From Dethiosulfovibrio faecalis (GTDB lineage Bacteria > Synergistota > Synergistia > Synergistales > Dethiosulfovibrionaceae): a stretch of 64,000 nucleotides of DNA. Position numbers and translations under genes: made by a program. This document shows positions 17,128 to 25,679 of the stretch, one piece after another (the stretch's first letter is position 1; every line of letters starts with the position of its first letter). The DNA is taken from contig NZ_JAKGUE010000006.1 of NCBI RefSeq assembly GCF_021568795.1, positions 1 through 64,000 on the forward strand, in the 5' to 3' direction. Below the pieces are notes generated by a model, which was not told the DNA's origin, made no database searches, and worked only from the letters and a program-made list of their open reading frames with translations.

Positions 17128-18333
17128 ATGAGTCAGACCAAGAAGAAAATACCGTTGATATGGAAGATAACCATCGGCTTCGTATTAGGTATCGTGGCAG
17201 GGGCGATGATAGGCCCCAAGGTTGCCGTCGTCGAACCGATAGGCAAGATCTTCATCACATTGTTGAAAATGTTGATAGTTCCTCTGGTCTTCTCCAGTTT
17301 GGTAGTGGGAGTCTCCTCGATAGGAGATCCGAAAACCCTGGGCAGAATAGGAATAAAGACCATTCTACTCTATCTGGGGACGACTGCGATCGCCATAGTG
17401 ATCGGTCTGTCCATGGGACACTTCTTTCAACCCGGGGCGGGAATGAACATCGAAAACGTGGCTGAGGCAAGCGGCAAGGCCGCCCCTACACTGGCCCAGG
17501 TCATCATCGGGATGTTCCCGAGCAACCCCGTCCAGGCTCTAGCTCAGGGACACATGCTTCAGATAATCGTTTTTTCCCTATTCTTCGGTATAGCGGCGAT
17601 TTTAGCCGGAGAAAAGGGGAAACCTATCCTATCCGTCATGGACTCCATAGCTGAAACCATGTACAAGGTCACAGAGGTGGTCATGTCATTGGCACCATAC
17701 GGGGTATTCGCACTGATCGCCGTGACCGTATCCAAATACGGCATTTCCGTGTTGGCTCCTTTCGCAAAGGTCATAGGAGCTGTCTATCTGGGGTGTCTCC
17801 TCCACGCAATAATTGTATACTCCGGATTGGTAAGTATAATTACCAAAAAATCGCCGATGTGGTTTTTCAGCGGGATAAAAGAGGCCAGCTTAACTGCCTT
17901 CGTTACAAGGTCTAGCTCGGCCACCCTTCCGGTAACCATGACCTGCACTCAGGAAAACATGGGGGTATCGGAAAAGATATCGTCCTTCGTACTTCCTCTG
18001 GGAGCGACCATCAACATGGACGGAACGGCACTTTATCAGGGCGTATGTGCCCTGTTCATAGCCCAGGCCTTCGGGATAGACCTCTCCTTGGGAGCTCAGG
18101 TAGGGATAATAGTTACGGCCACCCTAGCATCGATCGGAACGGCGGGAGTTCCCGGAGCGGGGCTTATAATGTTGACCCTAGTGGTCACCCAGGCGGGACT
18201 TCCGATGGAAGGAGTCGCAATGGTAGCGGGAATAGACGCGGTACTAGACATGGCTCGTACATCCCTAAACGTAACGGGAGATGCCTGTGTAACGACGGTA
18301 GTAGCGAAGACGGAGGGAGAATTATCCCTTTAA
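17128..18333 (+). CDS. Dicarboxylate/amino acid:cation symporter (GltP/DctA family)
   Basis: 401-residue DAACS-family transporter, elevator fold. The family signatures are all visible: serine-rich RSSSATLPVT near 271, NMDGTALYQG near 310, and the second hairpin ASIGTAGVPGAGLI near 347, with the final NVTGDACVTTVVAK. It imports glutamate, aspartate, C4-dicarboxylates or serine/threonine with Na+ or H+; the exact substrate is not decided. The ATG at 17128 has AAGGAGGA 7 nt upstream; an in-frame upstream start at 17074 has none. It is transcribed alone. Confidence 0.92.
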   Translation: MSQTKKKIPLIWKITIGFVLGIVAGAMIGPKVAVVEPIGKIFITLLKMLIVPLVFSSLVVGVSSIGDPKTLGRIGIKTILLYLGTTAIAIVIGLSMGHFFQPGAGMNIENVAEASGKAAPTLAQVIIGMFPSNPVQALAQGHMLQIIVFSLFFGIAAILAGEKGKPILSVMDSIAETMYKVTEVVMSLAPYGVFALIAVTVSKYGISVLAPFAKVIGAVYLGCLLHAIIVYSGLVSIITKKSPMWFFSGIKEASLTAFVTRSSSATLPVTMTCTQENMGVSEKISSFVLPLGATINMDGTALYQGVCALFIAQAFGIDLSLGAQVGIIVTATLASIGTAGVPGAGLIMLTLVVTQAGLPMEGVAMVAGIDAVLDMARTSLNVTGDACVTTVVAKTEGELSL

Positions 18334-18337
18334 GTTG

Positions 18338-18379
18338 AAGAAGGGTCGAAGCTCAAAAAGCTTCGACCCTTCTTTATAT
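18338..18379 (+). terminator. Strong intrinsic terminator after the symporter gene
   Basis: A perfect 16-bp stem (18338-18353 with 18359-18374) with a 5-nt loop, followed by TATATC. It sits between converging genes and may also stop transcription from the ClC gene, though the T-run on that side is absent. Confidence 0.85.
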
Positions 18380-19810
18380 CTACTTTCTGAGAAAGTCTTT
18401 CCGGGAAGGTTTTCTGAAACGACAAGGAGCCTTTATACCGAAGGATCGTTGCATGGACATGGCAACCCTTTTTATAAGAGGAGAGAATAGAGAATCCTCG
18501 GGCTTGGGAAGACTCCTGGCCAAGTCGACCCTGCTCGGCTTGGCGCTTATCAGTATCAAGGGAGATTTGGACCTGGCCAAAATCTGACTTGGATATACGC
18601 TTCTATGCCCGACAAGCAGAAAAGACGTGATACAGGCTATGGCGGCAAAGGAGGCTACGGAAGATCCGAAAAGCTCCACCGCCATGATGCTCGCGGATAT
18701 AGGGGCATTGGCGCAGCCAGCAAGAACCGCGACGAAACCGATAGGGCCAAAAAGAGCTCCGTTAAGCCCGAAAAGCGAGGCAAAGGTGATACCTGCGGTA
18801 GCCCCTATGAAAAAGATAGGAGTCACGACCCCTCCGCTGCCTCCGCAACTCAAGGTTATAGCGGTGAAGACGGACTTCCAGAGAAAAGCCAGTCCCGGCA
18901 GCTTTTCCCCGTGTAAAGCCCTGTCTATCACGTCGGTACCGAGGCCGAAATACTCCCCTCCTACGGCTTGAGCCAAAAAAAGTATCAACACGGCTCCTAA
19001 GATAGCCTTTACGACTAGACCACCTCTCACCTTAGAAAAGGCCCTCTCGAAAAAGGACATGATCTCGATGTGAAGAAAAGAGACAAAACCAAAAAAAGCC
19101 CCTGCAACGACCATCCACAAAAAAAGCCCTCCTGACATGGCCGGAATATCGCAGAGAGGATAATACCCGTAGGACATTCCCAAAGAGGTCGCTACGAGAT
19201 GGGATACGACCCCGCTGATAAACGATGGGAACAGCACATCGTAAAAGACCTGCCCTATATAAAGGACCTCCAAACCGAAGATGGCCCCTGCCACGGGGGT
19301 TCCGAAAACGGCAGCAAAACCAGCAGAGATACCACATATAACGAGTTTCTTTCTGTCCAGATCGCTGAATCTCAACAGACTCGCCAAGGACGAGGTAAGA
19401 CCGGCACCGATCTGAGCGGCAGGCCCCTCCTTACCGGCCGATCCTCCTGCGGCCACCGTTATAACCGTAGTTATGAGCTTTATGGGAATCACCTTAACGG
19501 ATATCTTTCCGGAACGTTCGTGAATGGCCTCTATTACCTTTTCCGTACCGTGTCCTCGAGCGTCGGGTGCAAAACATCTGATTATAATGGTACTGGCCAC
19601 GATACCGAGAGGCAACAAATACCACAAGAAGGTCGGAGGTAATTTGGCGGTCCACGATATAGCCCATTCGAGAGAATTGACGAAAAAAGTAGTTACCGAT
19701 CCGACCACGGCACCGGCAAGAACAGCCAATAAAAACCACTTTGCCAGAGCATAGACGAGTATGGATTCTTCCCATACAACCCGAAATCCGCGACTCTTCA
19801 CCCAAACCAC
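18380..19810 (-). CDS. ClC-family chloride channel / Cl-/H+ antiporter
   Basis: 476-residue membrane protein of the ClC family. The anion-path motif GKEGPAAQIG (near 119-128, carrying the gating glutamate), GTPVAGAIFGLE near 167-178 and GGSGGVVTPIFFIGA near 318-332 are clear. There is no CBS domain, as in E. coli ClcA. Start is uncertain: GTG at 19810 or GTG at 19801, the latter better spaced from GGAG. Role in acid or anion homeostasis is inferred from the family. Confidence 0.9.
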   Translation of the reverse strand: MVWVKSRGFRVVWEESILVYALAKWFLLAVLAGAVVGSVTTFFVNSLEWAISWTAKLPPTFLWYLLPLGIVASTIIIRCFAPDARGHGTEKVIEAIHERSGKISVKVIPIKLITTVITVAAGGSAGKEGPAAQIGAGLTSSLASLLRFSDLDRKKLVICGISAGFAAVFGTPVAGAIFGLEVLYIGQVFYDVLFPSFISGVVSHLVATSLGMSYGYYPLCDIPAMSGGLFLWMVVAGAFFGFVSFLHIEIMSFFERAFSKVRGGLVVKAILGAVLILFLAQAVGGEYFGLGTDVIDRALHGEKLPGLAFLWKSVFTAITLSCGGSGGVVTPIFFIGATAGITFASLFGLNGALFGPIGFVAVLAGCANAPISASIMAVELFGSSVASFAAIACITSFLLVGHRSVYPSQILARSKSPLILISAKPSRVDLARSLPKPEDSLFSPLIKRVAMSMQRSFGIKAPCRFRKPSRKDFLRK

Positions 19811-19841
19811 TCCAAATCAATGATAAAGTTTAAACATACGA

Positions 19842-19878
19842 AAAAAGAGGCTGCTCTATCCTGAGATACGAGCAGCCT
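19842..19878 (-). terminator. Intrinsic terminator after the cheX-like gene
   Basis: Minus strand AGGCTGCTC pairs with GAGCAGCCT (19878-19870 with 19856-19848), with a further short inner stem, then CTTTTTT. It ends the acyltransferase/RNase H-fold/CheX operon, 35 nt after the cheX stop. Confidence 0.88.
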
Positions 19879-19913
19879 AACTCACGCTACGCTGACTTAC
19901 TACACCGAACAGA

Positions 19914-20402
19914 CTATATGCTGTTGAAAGATAAAACCAGATAGGCCCATCCTCCTCCTACTACAGAGAAAGGAAGGGTAAAACTTATTATATCGGACGA
20001 CTGAGACGGCACGGTCTTTATGCTCGCTCCCGTGATGAGCTGCGGCGGAGTAACATCCACCCCTGGTAGAGATGCCTGGGTCAAAGCCCTTCCGCTTACC
20101 ATGTTCGAAAGCTCTCCTACGACACTCATGGCTATGGAGTCCTCCAGGTTAGGTTGAATCATACCTCCGGACATGGCTGTTACGGTGGAGGCGAATCCTC
20201 CTTCATCCAGCATTATCACTATGGTGCCCTGAATACCGTCCCCGACTATCCCTATGAGAGAGGCACAGCAGGCATTTTCGACCTTGACCCCTCTGGATAT
20301 CTGGGATTTAAGAAGCTCTACGGACACACCAACCTCTCCCGCCACCGATATCAGCGACGATCCGAAGGTATTTACCAGGGTAGTAAGTTTCTGGTTGGAC
20401 AT
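19914..20402 (-). CDS. CheX/CheC-like chemotaxis phosphatase
   Basis: 162-residue protein with the CheC/CheX/FliY fold. The catalytic signature E-x-x-N is present in SVVGELSNMVSGRA near 91-104, in the position expected for CheX, which dephosphorylates CheY-P. The rest (alternating strands with glycine and small residues) fits the family. No chemotaxis genes are nearby; it is coupled (overlapping ATGA-type junction) to the RNase H-fold gene upstream. Confidence 0.8.
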   Translation of the reverse strand: MSNQKLTTLVNTFGSSLISVAGEVGVSVELLKSQISRGVKVENACCASLIGIVGDGIQGTIVIMLDEGGFASTVTAMSGGMIQPNLEDSIAMSVVGELSNMVSGRALTQASLPGVDVTPPQLITGASIKTVPSQSSDIISFTLPFSVVGGGWAYLVLSFNSI

Positions 20403-20863
20403 TATCTGATCTCCTTATCGTAAAACTCTCTTATCCCTCTCATGGCGATACAATAAGCTGCCAAATCGTCGACCGATCTAGGTGGAGTCTGAAGCGACAA
20501 AGGCAAAAAACGCCTCCACCCCGTGGGAGGGTGAAAAGTCCAATATATCTCCCTGGCTTCCAAGGTCGAATTACTTTCATCTATCAAATGACACCAAGGG
20601 AAAAAACGTTCTACCTCTTCGATAAATAGCTCCCTTCCGGTCCCGTTTCCTATGAAAACTCCGTCTATCTCGCATCTCAAGTTTGTCTCAAGTTTACCCT
20701 CTAACGGAATCTCGTCAAGGGAAAGAGGGAGCTTTTTTTTCAGCTTCGACAGAAAACTCTCCAACAAGGGAAGGCCTGTGATGCCTGAACAGAGAAATCG
20801 TCCGTTCTCCTCGACCAAGGCCCAACCGAACTTGGACCGTCCCGGATCGATGGCGAGAAACAA
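20402..20863 (-). CDS. RNase H-fold protein related to YqgF/RuvX-type resolvases
   Basis: About 153 residues. The start FLAIDPGRSKFGWALV carries the first catalytic Asp of the RuvC/YqgF fold (IDPG...G-A), a GNGTG turn lies mid-protein, IDESNSTLEAREIYW resembles the second acidic motif, and SVDDLAAYCIA holds a final Asp. It is therefore a likely RNase H-like nuclease or resolvase. The best start is the TTG at 20863, 2 nt after the upstream stop, with GGGGGAGAGG before it; a longer reading to 20950 would overlap the acyltransferase by 85 nt. It is more divergent than true RuvX, so the function is open. Confidence 0.65.
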   Translation of the reverse strand: MFLAIDPGRSKFGWALVEENGRFLCSGITGLPLLESFLSKLKKKLPLSLDEIPLEGKLETNLRCEIDGVFIGNGTGRELFIEEVERFFPWCHLIDESNSTLEAREIYWTFHPPTGWRRFLPLSLQTPPRSVDDLAAYCIAMRGIREFYDKEIR

Positions 20864-20865
20864 GT

Positions 20866-21744
20866 TTACCTCTCCCCCAAAGTACTTGCCCAACGGGGAT
20901 ACAACCACATCCACTGTTCCGGATTTTTCGATATTCCCTGACTGAGACAATCGTTACACCTAGTAACGGCTTCCAAAAAAGACTCTTCCGATGCTCCGGA
21001 TTCAGGCATCTCTATGTGAGGCAATATCCTCAGGTCGAACAAAGAGGACTTACCTTTTCGAATCGAGAAGACGGGCACCACCGAGGCACCAAGCTTAGAG
21101 GCGATCTTGACCGGACCGTAGGGAGTGCTAGCAGGAGCTCCCAGAAAAGGAACGACGACCCCTTTGTCTTTCGCGTCCTGATCTAACAAGATACAGAGAA
21201 CCTCGCCTTTTTTAAGACAAGACAAAGCCGATTTCAGGCTGAATCCCTTGCCTATTCCCTTTATTCCACACTTGGCCCTGGTGGACACTATCAAATCGGT
21301 CACCCTGGGATCCCTTTGCTCCGCTCCTATGGCGTTCATAGGAAATCCTCTCCGAGCAAGTAAGGCAGCGGCAACCTCCCAGTTCCCGAGATGAGCTGAA
21401 AGGAGGATAACACCCTTGCCCCTTGAGAAAGCTCTCTCGAGGTTCTCCATACCGCTTACGGTGATCAACTTCTCTAAGTCGTGCCCCAGAGACGGCAATC
21501 TCACGAACTCTGCTACACATCTACCGTGATTCATATAGGATTCCCGGACTATGCGCCTAGCGTCGGTCGGTCCAACACCTATAGCCCTGACACAACGGGC
21601 TTCCGCCCTGTCCACCCTCGATTTACTGAAAAGCCACAACAGCCAGCCCAGAGAGGCTCCTAGACAAAGTGCCATTCCATGGGGCAACCACTTAAAGATC
21701 CTACTCAGAAATCCTATCGCCATCCACTGTCTGTCCCTGTCCAT
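20866..21744 (-). CDS. Lipid A biosynthesis acyltransferase family protein (LpxL/HtrB-like)
   Basis: 292-residue inner-membrane enzyme of the LpxL/LpxM family. A hydrophobic N-terminal segment (near 12-40) is followed by the acyltransferase motif SAHLGNWE (the H-x4-E catalytic pair, near 115-122) and DQDAKDKGVVVPFLG near 185. These enzymes transfer acyl chains to lipid A precursors, fitting a diderm cell. Start ATG at 21744 with GGGAGTG upstream. It heads the three-gene operon with the RNase H-fold protein and CheX. Confidence 0.88.
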   Translation of the reverse strand: MDRDRQWMAIGFLSRIFKWLPHGMALCLGASLGWLLWLFSKSRVDRAEARCVRAIGVGPTDARRIVRESYMNHGRCVAEFVRLPSLGHDLEKLITVSGMENLERAFSRGKGVILLSAHLGNWEVAAALLARRGFPMNAIGAEQRDPRVTDLIVSTRAKCGIKGIGKGFSLKSALSCLKKGEVLCILLDQDAKDKGVVVPFLGAPASTPYGPVKIASKLGASVVPVFSIRKGKSSLFDLRILPHIEMPESGASEESFLEAVTRCNDCLSQGISKNPEQWMWLYPRWASTLGER

Positions 21745-21848
21745 TGCAAAACACTCCCGTCGTTCGTCAGATCCAAGATGGACAAGACGCATTATTTCGA
21801 TATTATGGAAATAGATACCCCAGCCTAAAGACGGAAGGAGCGATCTTC

Positions 21849-22655
21849 ATGTTCAGAAAGATACTGTACCCCTCCGACCTATCGGAAAGATCCGAAAGGG
21901 ATTTAAAGTGGGTGGCGACACATCTCACAGAGAGGTCGGAAGAGATCATAGCGGTACACGCCGTAAGCACGTCGATAGGCGTCGATACCCCGTCTGTCGT
22001 CTCCGGAGCTCAGGAAATACTGAAGGAAATGTGCGAGAGATCCATCCCGAACGGCATTCCCTTTCGCTTCTACGTGGAGGCAGGGGAGAAAGACGAGATA
22101 TTTTCTACGATAGCTCAGAAAGAGGCTTGTTCCGTCGCGGTGATAACCGTGTCCCCTGACACCACCGTAGTTCCTCTCGTTCAATCTCTGGGCTTGCCTC
22201 AATTGATACTCCGGTGGAGCACCCCTCCGACGATACCTGGAGATATACTGAAAAACGTCGTAGTGGCTACCGATCTGGAGGTAAACAGAACGCAAAACAT
22301 CCTGGATGGTCTGAAAAGGGTTCTTGGCCGACGACAGAAAAAGACAAAGATAACCCTGTTACACGGAGTTCCCATGGAGGATGCCTCCATGGCCCACGGC
22401 CTTTTCAACCAGGCGTCCAAAGCGATTGAAGCCGCAAAAGAGGAGGTCGGAAAGTGGAACGATCTAGTCGAGACCAAACTGGTAGGAGGTCAGACGGAGG
22501 AGGAGCTACCCAAGGCGATAGTCGACCTAGGAACATCCCTCCTGGTCCTTGGGTTACCTCTTAAAACGGATATATGGCAGCTGATCCTCGGGAACACCGC
22601 GGAAGCCCTCGTGGAAAGGACCAGATGCCCTATACTCATAATACCTACGGAGTAG
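21849..22655 (+). CDS. Universal stress protein, two Usp domains
   Basis: 268-residue cytoplasmic protein with two tandem Usp repeats. The first starts MFRKILYPSDLSERS and lacks a clean ATP-binding glycine motif. The second starts NVVVATDLEVNR near 137 and ends with GLPLKTDIWQLILGNTAEALVERTRCPILIIP, close to the G-x2-G-x9-G-S/T motif. The ATG at 21849 has GGAAGGAG upstream. It is transcribed divergently from the acyltransferase operon. Stress or adenosine-nucleotide sensing role is by family. Confidence 0.85.
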   Translation: MFRKILYPSDLSERSERDLKWVATHLTERSEEIIAVHAVSTSIGVDTPSVVSGAQEILKEMCERSIPNGIPFRFYVEAGEKDEIFSTIAQKEACSVAVITVSPDTTVVPLVQSLGLPQLILRWSTPPTIPGDILKNVVVATDLEVNRTQNILDGLKRVLGRRQKKTKITLLHGVPMEDASMAHGLFNQASKAIEAAKEEVGKWNDLVETKLVGGQTEEELPKAIVDLGTSLLVLGLPLKTDIWQLILGNTAEALVERTRCPILIIPTE

Positions 22656-22680
22656 ACTGCAAGTCACCTGTAGCAGGTTA

Positions 22681-23301
22681 TTAAAGACCGTCGGCCTCAA
22701 CCCTTTCCCTGAAAAGACGGGCCATATTCCTGTAGTGCTCCCAAATGACCTCGTACGCTCCGGGAACATCGTCATATTCGTTCCTTACCATCATATCGTA
22801 GTCCATGCCGCCTCGTTTCAGATTACGTGACATCAGATCAGTTCCGATCCTGACATTTATGACCGGTTTACAGAGGACCCTCCTGGACTGAACCCTAGGA
22901 TGGTCCTCCGTGATCCATCTCCTGTGTTTCTCCCAATCTAGAGCCATCAGCCCATAGGCTCCTCCCTCCGCCAAGACCCAAGAGAGCCCGGATCTTTGGA
23001 TCATGACAGAAGCCAGGATAAAGGGATCCACCCCGTATTTTACGGAAGAGCGAGACACTTAGATGGAATACAGTCTCTGTCTTTTAGGTGACATACTATC
23101 GTCGATAACGTCAAAGTAATCTCGAAGGACTTGCTGCACCACCGGAGCCTTGTCTTCATCGAAGCAGTGTATCTGGACGAAGCTACCCTCTCGGACAAGA
23201 TCGGAAGGATACCTGGGATCTCCGTAGGCGGCAGTCAGGAAAAGACACAGGGAACAGAGGACCAAAAGGATTGAAGCGCCCTTTCCGAGATGGAGTCTCA
23301 T
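22681..23301 (-). pseudogene. Lytic transglycosylase-like gene split by an in-frame TAA
   Basis: One reading frame runs from ATG 23301 to the stop at 22681 but is broken by TAA at 23059-23061. The first part (80 residues) starts with a signal peptide (hydrophobic core LLVLCSLCLFLTAAYG) and ends ...RQRLYSI. The second part (125 residues) continues in the same frame with VSRSSVKYGVDPFILASV, which is the opening helix of an SLT-type lysozyme-like domain, so the stop lies where the family has a continuous helix. The usual catalytic Glu of the ESGF motif is replaced (IQRSGL), so even the intact protein may not cleave peptidoglycan. A GTG directly after the TAA could restart translation. Interpretations: pseudogene by point mutation, read-through, or two separate peptides. 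The second half follows gpmA and the first half closely, so the gene was probably co-transcribed with gpmA. Confidence 0.65.
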
Positions 23302-23306
23302 GGTCT

Positions 23307-24053
23307 CTATTTCGCTTTCCCCTGATTAGCCACAGCCTGTTGGGCCTTGAGGACAGAATCCGCATCCCCCAGATAGTAATGGTTCTGAGGTTTAAGCTCA
23401 TCGTCCAAATCGTAAACCAGAGGAATCCCCGTCGGAATGTTCAGCCCCGGGATCTCATCGTCGGGAATACGATCCAGATATTTGACGAGGGCCCTAAGGC
23501 TGTTGCCATGTGCGACGATGAGAACCTTCTCTCCCGATCTTATAGCCGGAGCGATCACGTCGTTCCAGTAGGGGAGAAAGCGGTCGACCGTATCTTTAAG
23601 ACACTCGGAACGAGGGATATCGTCCTTGGACAGTTTGGCGTATTTCGGATCGTTACCGGGATATCTAGGATCGTCATCCTGAAGAGGAGGTGGTGGAACA
23701 TCGTAACTCCTTCGCCACAGCTTAACCTGGGCTTCGCCTCTCTCCGCCGCCATCTCCGCTTTGTTATATCCCTGAAGCGCTCCATAGTGCCTCTCGTTTA
23801 GTCTCCACGACCGACAGACGGGAAGCCACATCAAATCCATCTCTTCCATGACTATCCACAGGGTCTTTATGGCCCTTTTCAACGTCGACGTATAGGCCGA
23901 ATCGAAGGAATACCCCTCTCCGGCCAAAAGCCTTCCGGCACGATGAGCTTCCTTAACTCCATCCTCCGACAGAGGGACGTCGGTCCAACCGGTAAAGCGA
24001 TTTTCCTTGTTCCATACGCTCTCGCCGTGGCGAAGCAAAACCAACTTATGCAC
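23307..24053 (-). CDS. gpmA: 2,3-bisphosphoglycerate-dependent phosphoglycerate mutase
   Basis: 248-residue dPGM interconverting 3- and 2-phosphoglycerate in glycolysis. The phosphohistidine motif [10 protein letters not shown] lies at 6-15, ERHYGALQG near 88-96 and the second histidine in [14 protein letters not shown] near 183-196. Length and the C-terminal tail match GpmA. The start is GTG at 24053 with GGGGAG before it. A -10-like TATAAT is at 24107-24102 upstream, without a good -35. Confidence 0.95.
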   Translation of the reverse strand: MHKLVLLRHGESVWNKENRFTGWTDVPLSEDGVKEAHRAGRLLAGEGYSFDSAYTSTLKRAIKTLWIVMEEMDLMWLPVCRSWRLNERHYGALQGYNKAEMAAERGEAQVKLWRRSYDVPPPPLQDDDPRYPGNDPKYAKLSKDDIPRSECLKDTVDRFLPYWNDVIAPAIRSGEKVLIVAHGNSLRALVKYLDRIPDDEIPGLNIPTGIPLVYDLDDELKPQNHYYLGDADSVLKAQQAVANQGKAK

Positions 24054-24110
24054 CAGCGATCTCCCCTTTCCTCGTTCTAAAACAACTTATACCTCGTCGA
24101 TATTATACAC

Positions 24111-24926
24111 CTAAGGCCATGTACGACCGGTACTGTAGCCTTCGAGATCCACCATGATTCTACTAAATCCTAGGCCCCTGAGACCTTCAACTATCGGCTC
24201 CCTGAAGGCTACCACCGTCTCGTCTCTATATGGAGATAACTCCAGACATATGGAGTCACCCCAAACCCTCACCCGAACCGTGAGTCCAAGCTCCTTTAGA
24301 CACTCCTCCGCGTCGTATGCCCGCTTGGCTTCATCAGCTCTTAAGGTAGTGCCGAGAGGAAACCTGGTCGCCATACAGGCAGTGGCCGTTTCGTTCCACC
24401 ATGGGATGTCCAGCACCTTCGCCAACTCCCGGACTCTCCGTTTGGAAAGCCCCGCCTCGGCAAGAGGACTGAATACGGGATATCTATTCAGGACGGAGTT
24501 TCCCAATCTCGTAGGATCCTGAAGGTCATCGTGGTTCGTTCCGTCCACTATCGTATCTATCCCCATCTCCTCCCTCAACCGGAGGATCTCGCGTATTCGA
24601 AGCTCCTTGCAGAAAGCACAACGTCCCTCGAGATTTCCCATAACACGATCGTCCGACAGCTCGGGCCCCGGGATTATCCTAAGATCGACCCCCAGGTCTC
24701 GACACATGGAGACGGCTCTTCCTCTCTCCCTCTCGGGATGCAAAAAGGAATCGAAAAGAACGGAGTGAACCGTTCCATCGGGCATGATGCCAGCCAGCAA
24801 AGCCACTATGGCCGAGCTATCGACCCCTCCGGAAAAGGAGACTAAAACGGAGGACAGTTTTAAAAGCCTGTCGGCTACCTCGGAGGGGAAGAACTCCCTA
24901 AGTAAGGACTCGTCTCCTCGTCTCAT
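24111..24926 (-). CDS. larE: LarE-type sulfur insertase for nickel-pincer nucleotide cofactor
   Basis: 271-residue PP-loop ATPase. The ATP loop SGGVDS is at 32-37. LarE adenylates the LarB product and adds sulfur in making the nickel-pincer cofactor of lactate racemase-type (LarA) enzymes. Three cysteines are notable: C103 and C106 in GRCAFCKELR, and C184 in ATACMATRFP. The single-cysteine L. plantarum enzyme sacrifices its sulfur, whereas a three-cysteine arrangement is known from the [4Fe-4S] type of Thermotoga maritima, so this one is probably cluster-dependent. The ATG at 24926 overlaps the larB stop (ATGA). Confidence 0.88.
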   Translation of the reverse strand: MRRGDESLLREFFPSEVADRLLKLSSVLVSFSGGVDSSAIVALLAGIMPDGTVHSVLFDSFLHPERERGRAVSMCRDLGVDLRIIPGPELSDDRVMGNLEGRCAFCKELRIREILRLREEMGIDTIVDGTNHDDLQDPTRLGNSVLNRYPVFSPLAEAGLSKRRVRELAKVLDIPWWNETATACMATRFPLGTTLRADEAKRAYDAEECLKELGLTVRVRVWGDSICLELSPYRDETVVAFREPIVEGLRGLGFSRIMVDLEGYSTGRTWP

Positions 24927-25678
24927 CTGGACTGCCTGGCTATGGTGCCTGCGGTGTACCCCGCCCCCAAGCCGTTGTCTATATTCACGACAGTGACCCC
25001 TGTAGCACAGGTGTTTATCATTGTAAGGAGAGCGGAAAGCCCCCCGAAGTTGGCACCGTACCCGACGCTGGTGGGAACCGCTATTACCGGGCATCCCACC
25101 AAACCGGCGACCACCCCGGGAAGAGCCCCCTCCATCCCAGCTACCGCGACTACGACCTTGGACGACATAAGTACCTCCGCGTAGGAGAGCAGACGATGTA
25201 TTCCCGCGACTCCGACATCGAAAATACGACGCACCTCGCAGCCGAGATATTCGGCGGTAACCGCCGCTTCCTCCGCTACCGGAACATCGCTGCTACCGGC
25301 AGCCACCACTGTGACGCCCGGGTAAAGCCCTCTCTCTTCATCTCCATCGACTATCGCGACGATCCTGGCCTTCTCGTGGTGGACTACGTCAGGAAAAATC
25401 GATCTCATTATATCGACCTGGCAGGGATTTATTCGGGAAAAGAGGAATGTCCCTCTTCTCCCTATCAAAGCCATCGCTATGGCTCTCAGCTGTTCGTCGC
25501 TCTTGCCGGGACAGTATATTATCTCCGGGACCCCTCTTCTGAGTGCCCTGTGATGATCCAACTTAATCTCGCCCAGATCCTGAAAAGGCTCCAACTTTAC
25601 CTGTTTCACGAAACTCTCCGGGGTCATATCGCCGGATTTCACAGCCCTGAGGGCCTTTAAAAGCTCTCTCTCCGTCAT
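24923..25678 (-). CDS. larB: LarB, pyridinium carboxylase for nickel-pincer nucleotide cofactor
   Basis: About 251 residues, related to PurE (AIR carboxylase). The C-terminal PurE-like core is clear: VAAGSSDVPVAEEA near 128, DVGVAGIHRLL near 158, VAVAGMEGALPGVVAGL near 179 and PTSVGYGANFGG near 204. LarB carboxylates and hydrolyses nicotinic acid adenine dinucleotide, the first step of the cofactor path. ATG at 25678 has GGGAGGAG upstream and is 1 nt after the previous stop. LarC and LarA are not in the window. Confidence 0.88.
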   Translation of the reverse strand: MTERELLKALRAVKSGDMTPESFVKQVKLEPFQDLGEIKLDHHRALRRGVPEIIYCPGKSDEQLRAIAMALIGRRGTFLFSRINPCQVDIMRSIFPDVVHHEKARIVAIVDGDEERGLYPGVTVVAAGSSDVPVAEEAAVTAEYLGCEVRRIFDVGVAGIHRLLSYAEVLMSSKVVVAVAGMEGALPGVVAGLVGCPVIAVPTSVGYGANFGGLSALLTMINTCATGVTVVNIDNGLGAGYTAGTIARQSR

Positions 25679-25679
25679 T

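Noticed and set aside
20864-20950. 29-residue N-terminal extension of the RNase H-fold protein
   Set aside because: It overlaps the acyltransferase gene, whereas the TTG at 20863 has a strong GGGGGAGAGG and starts right at the conserved domain.
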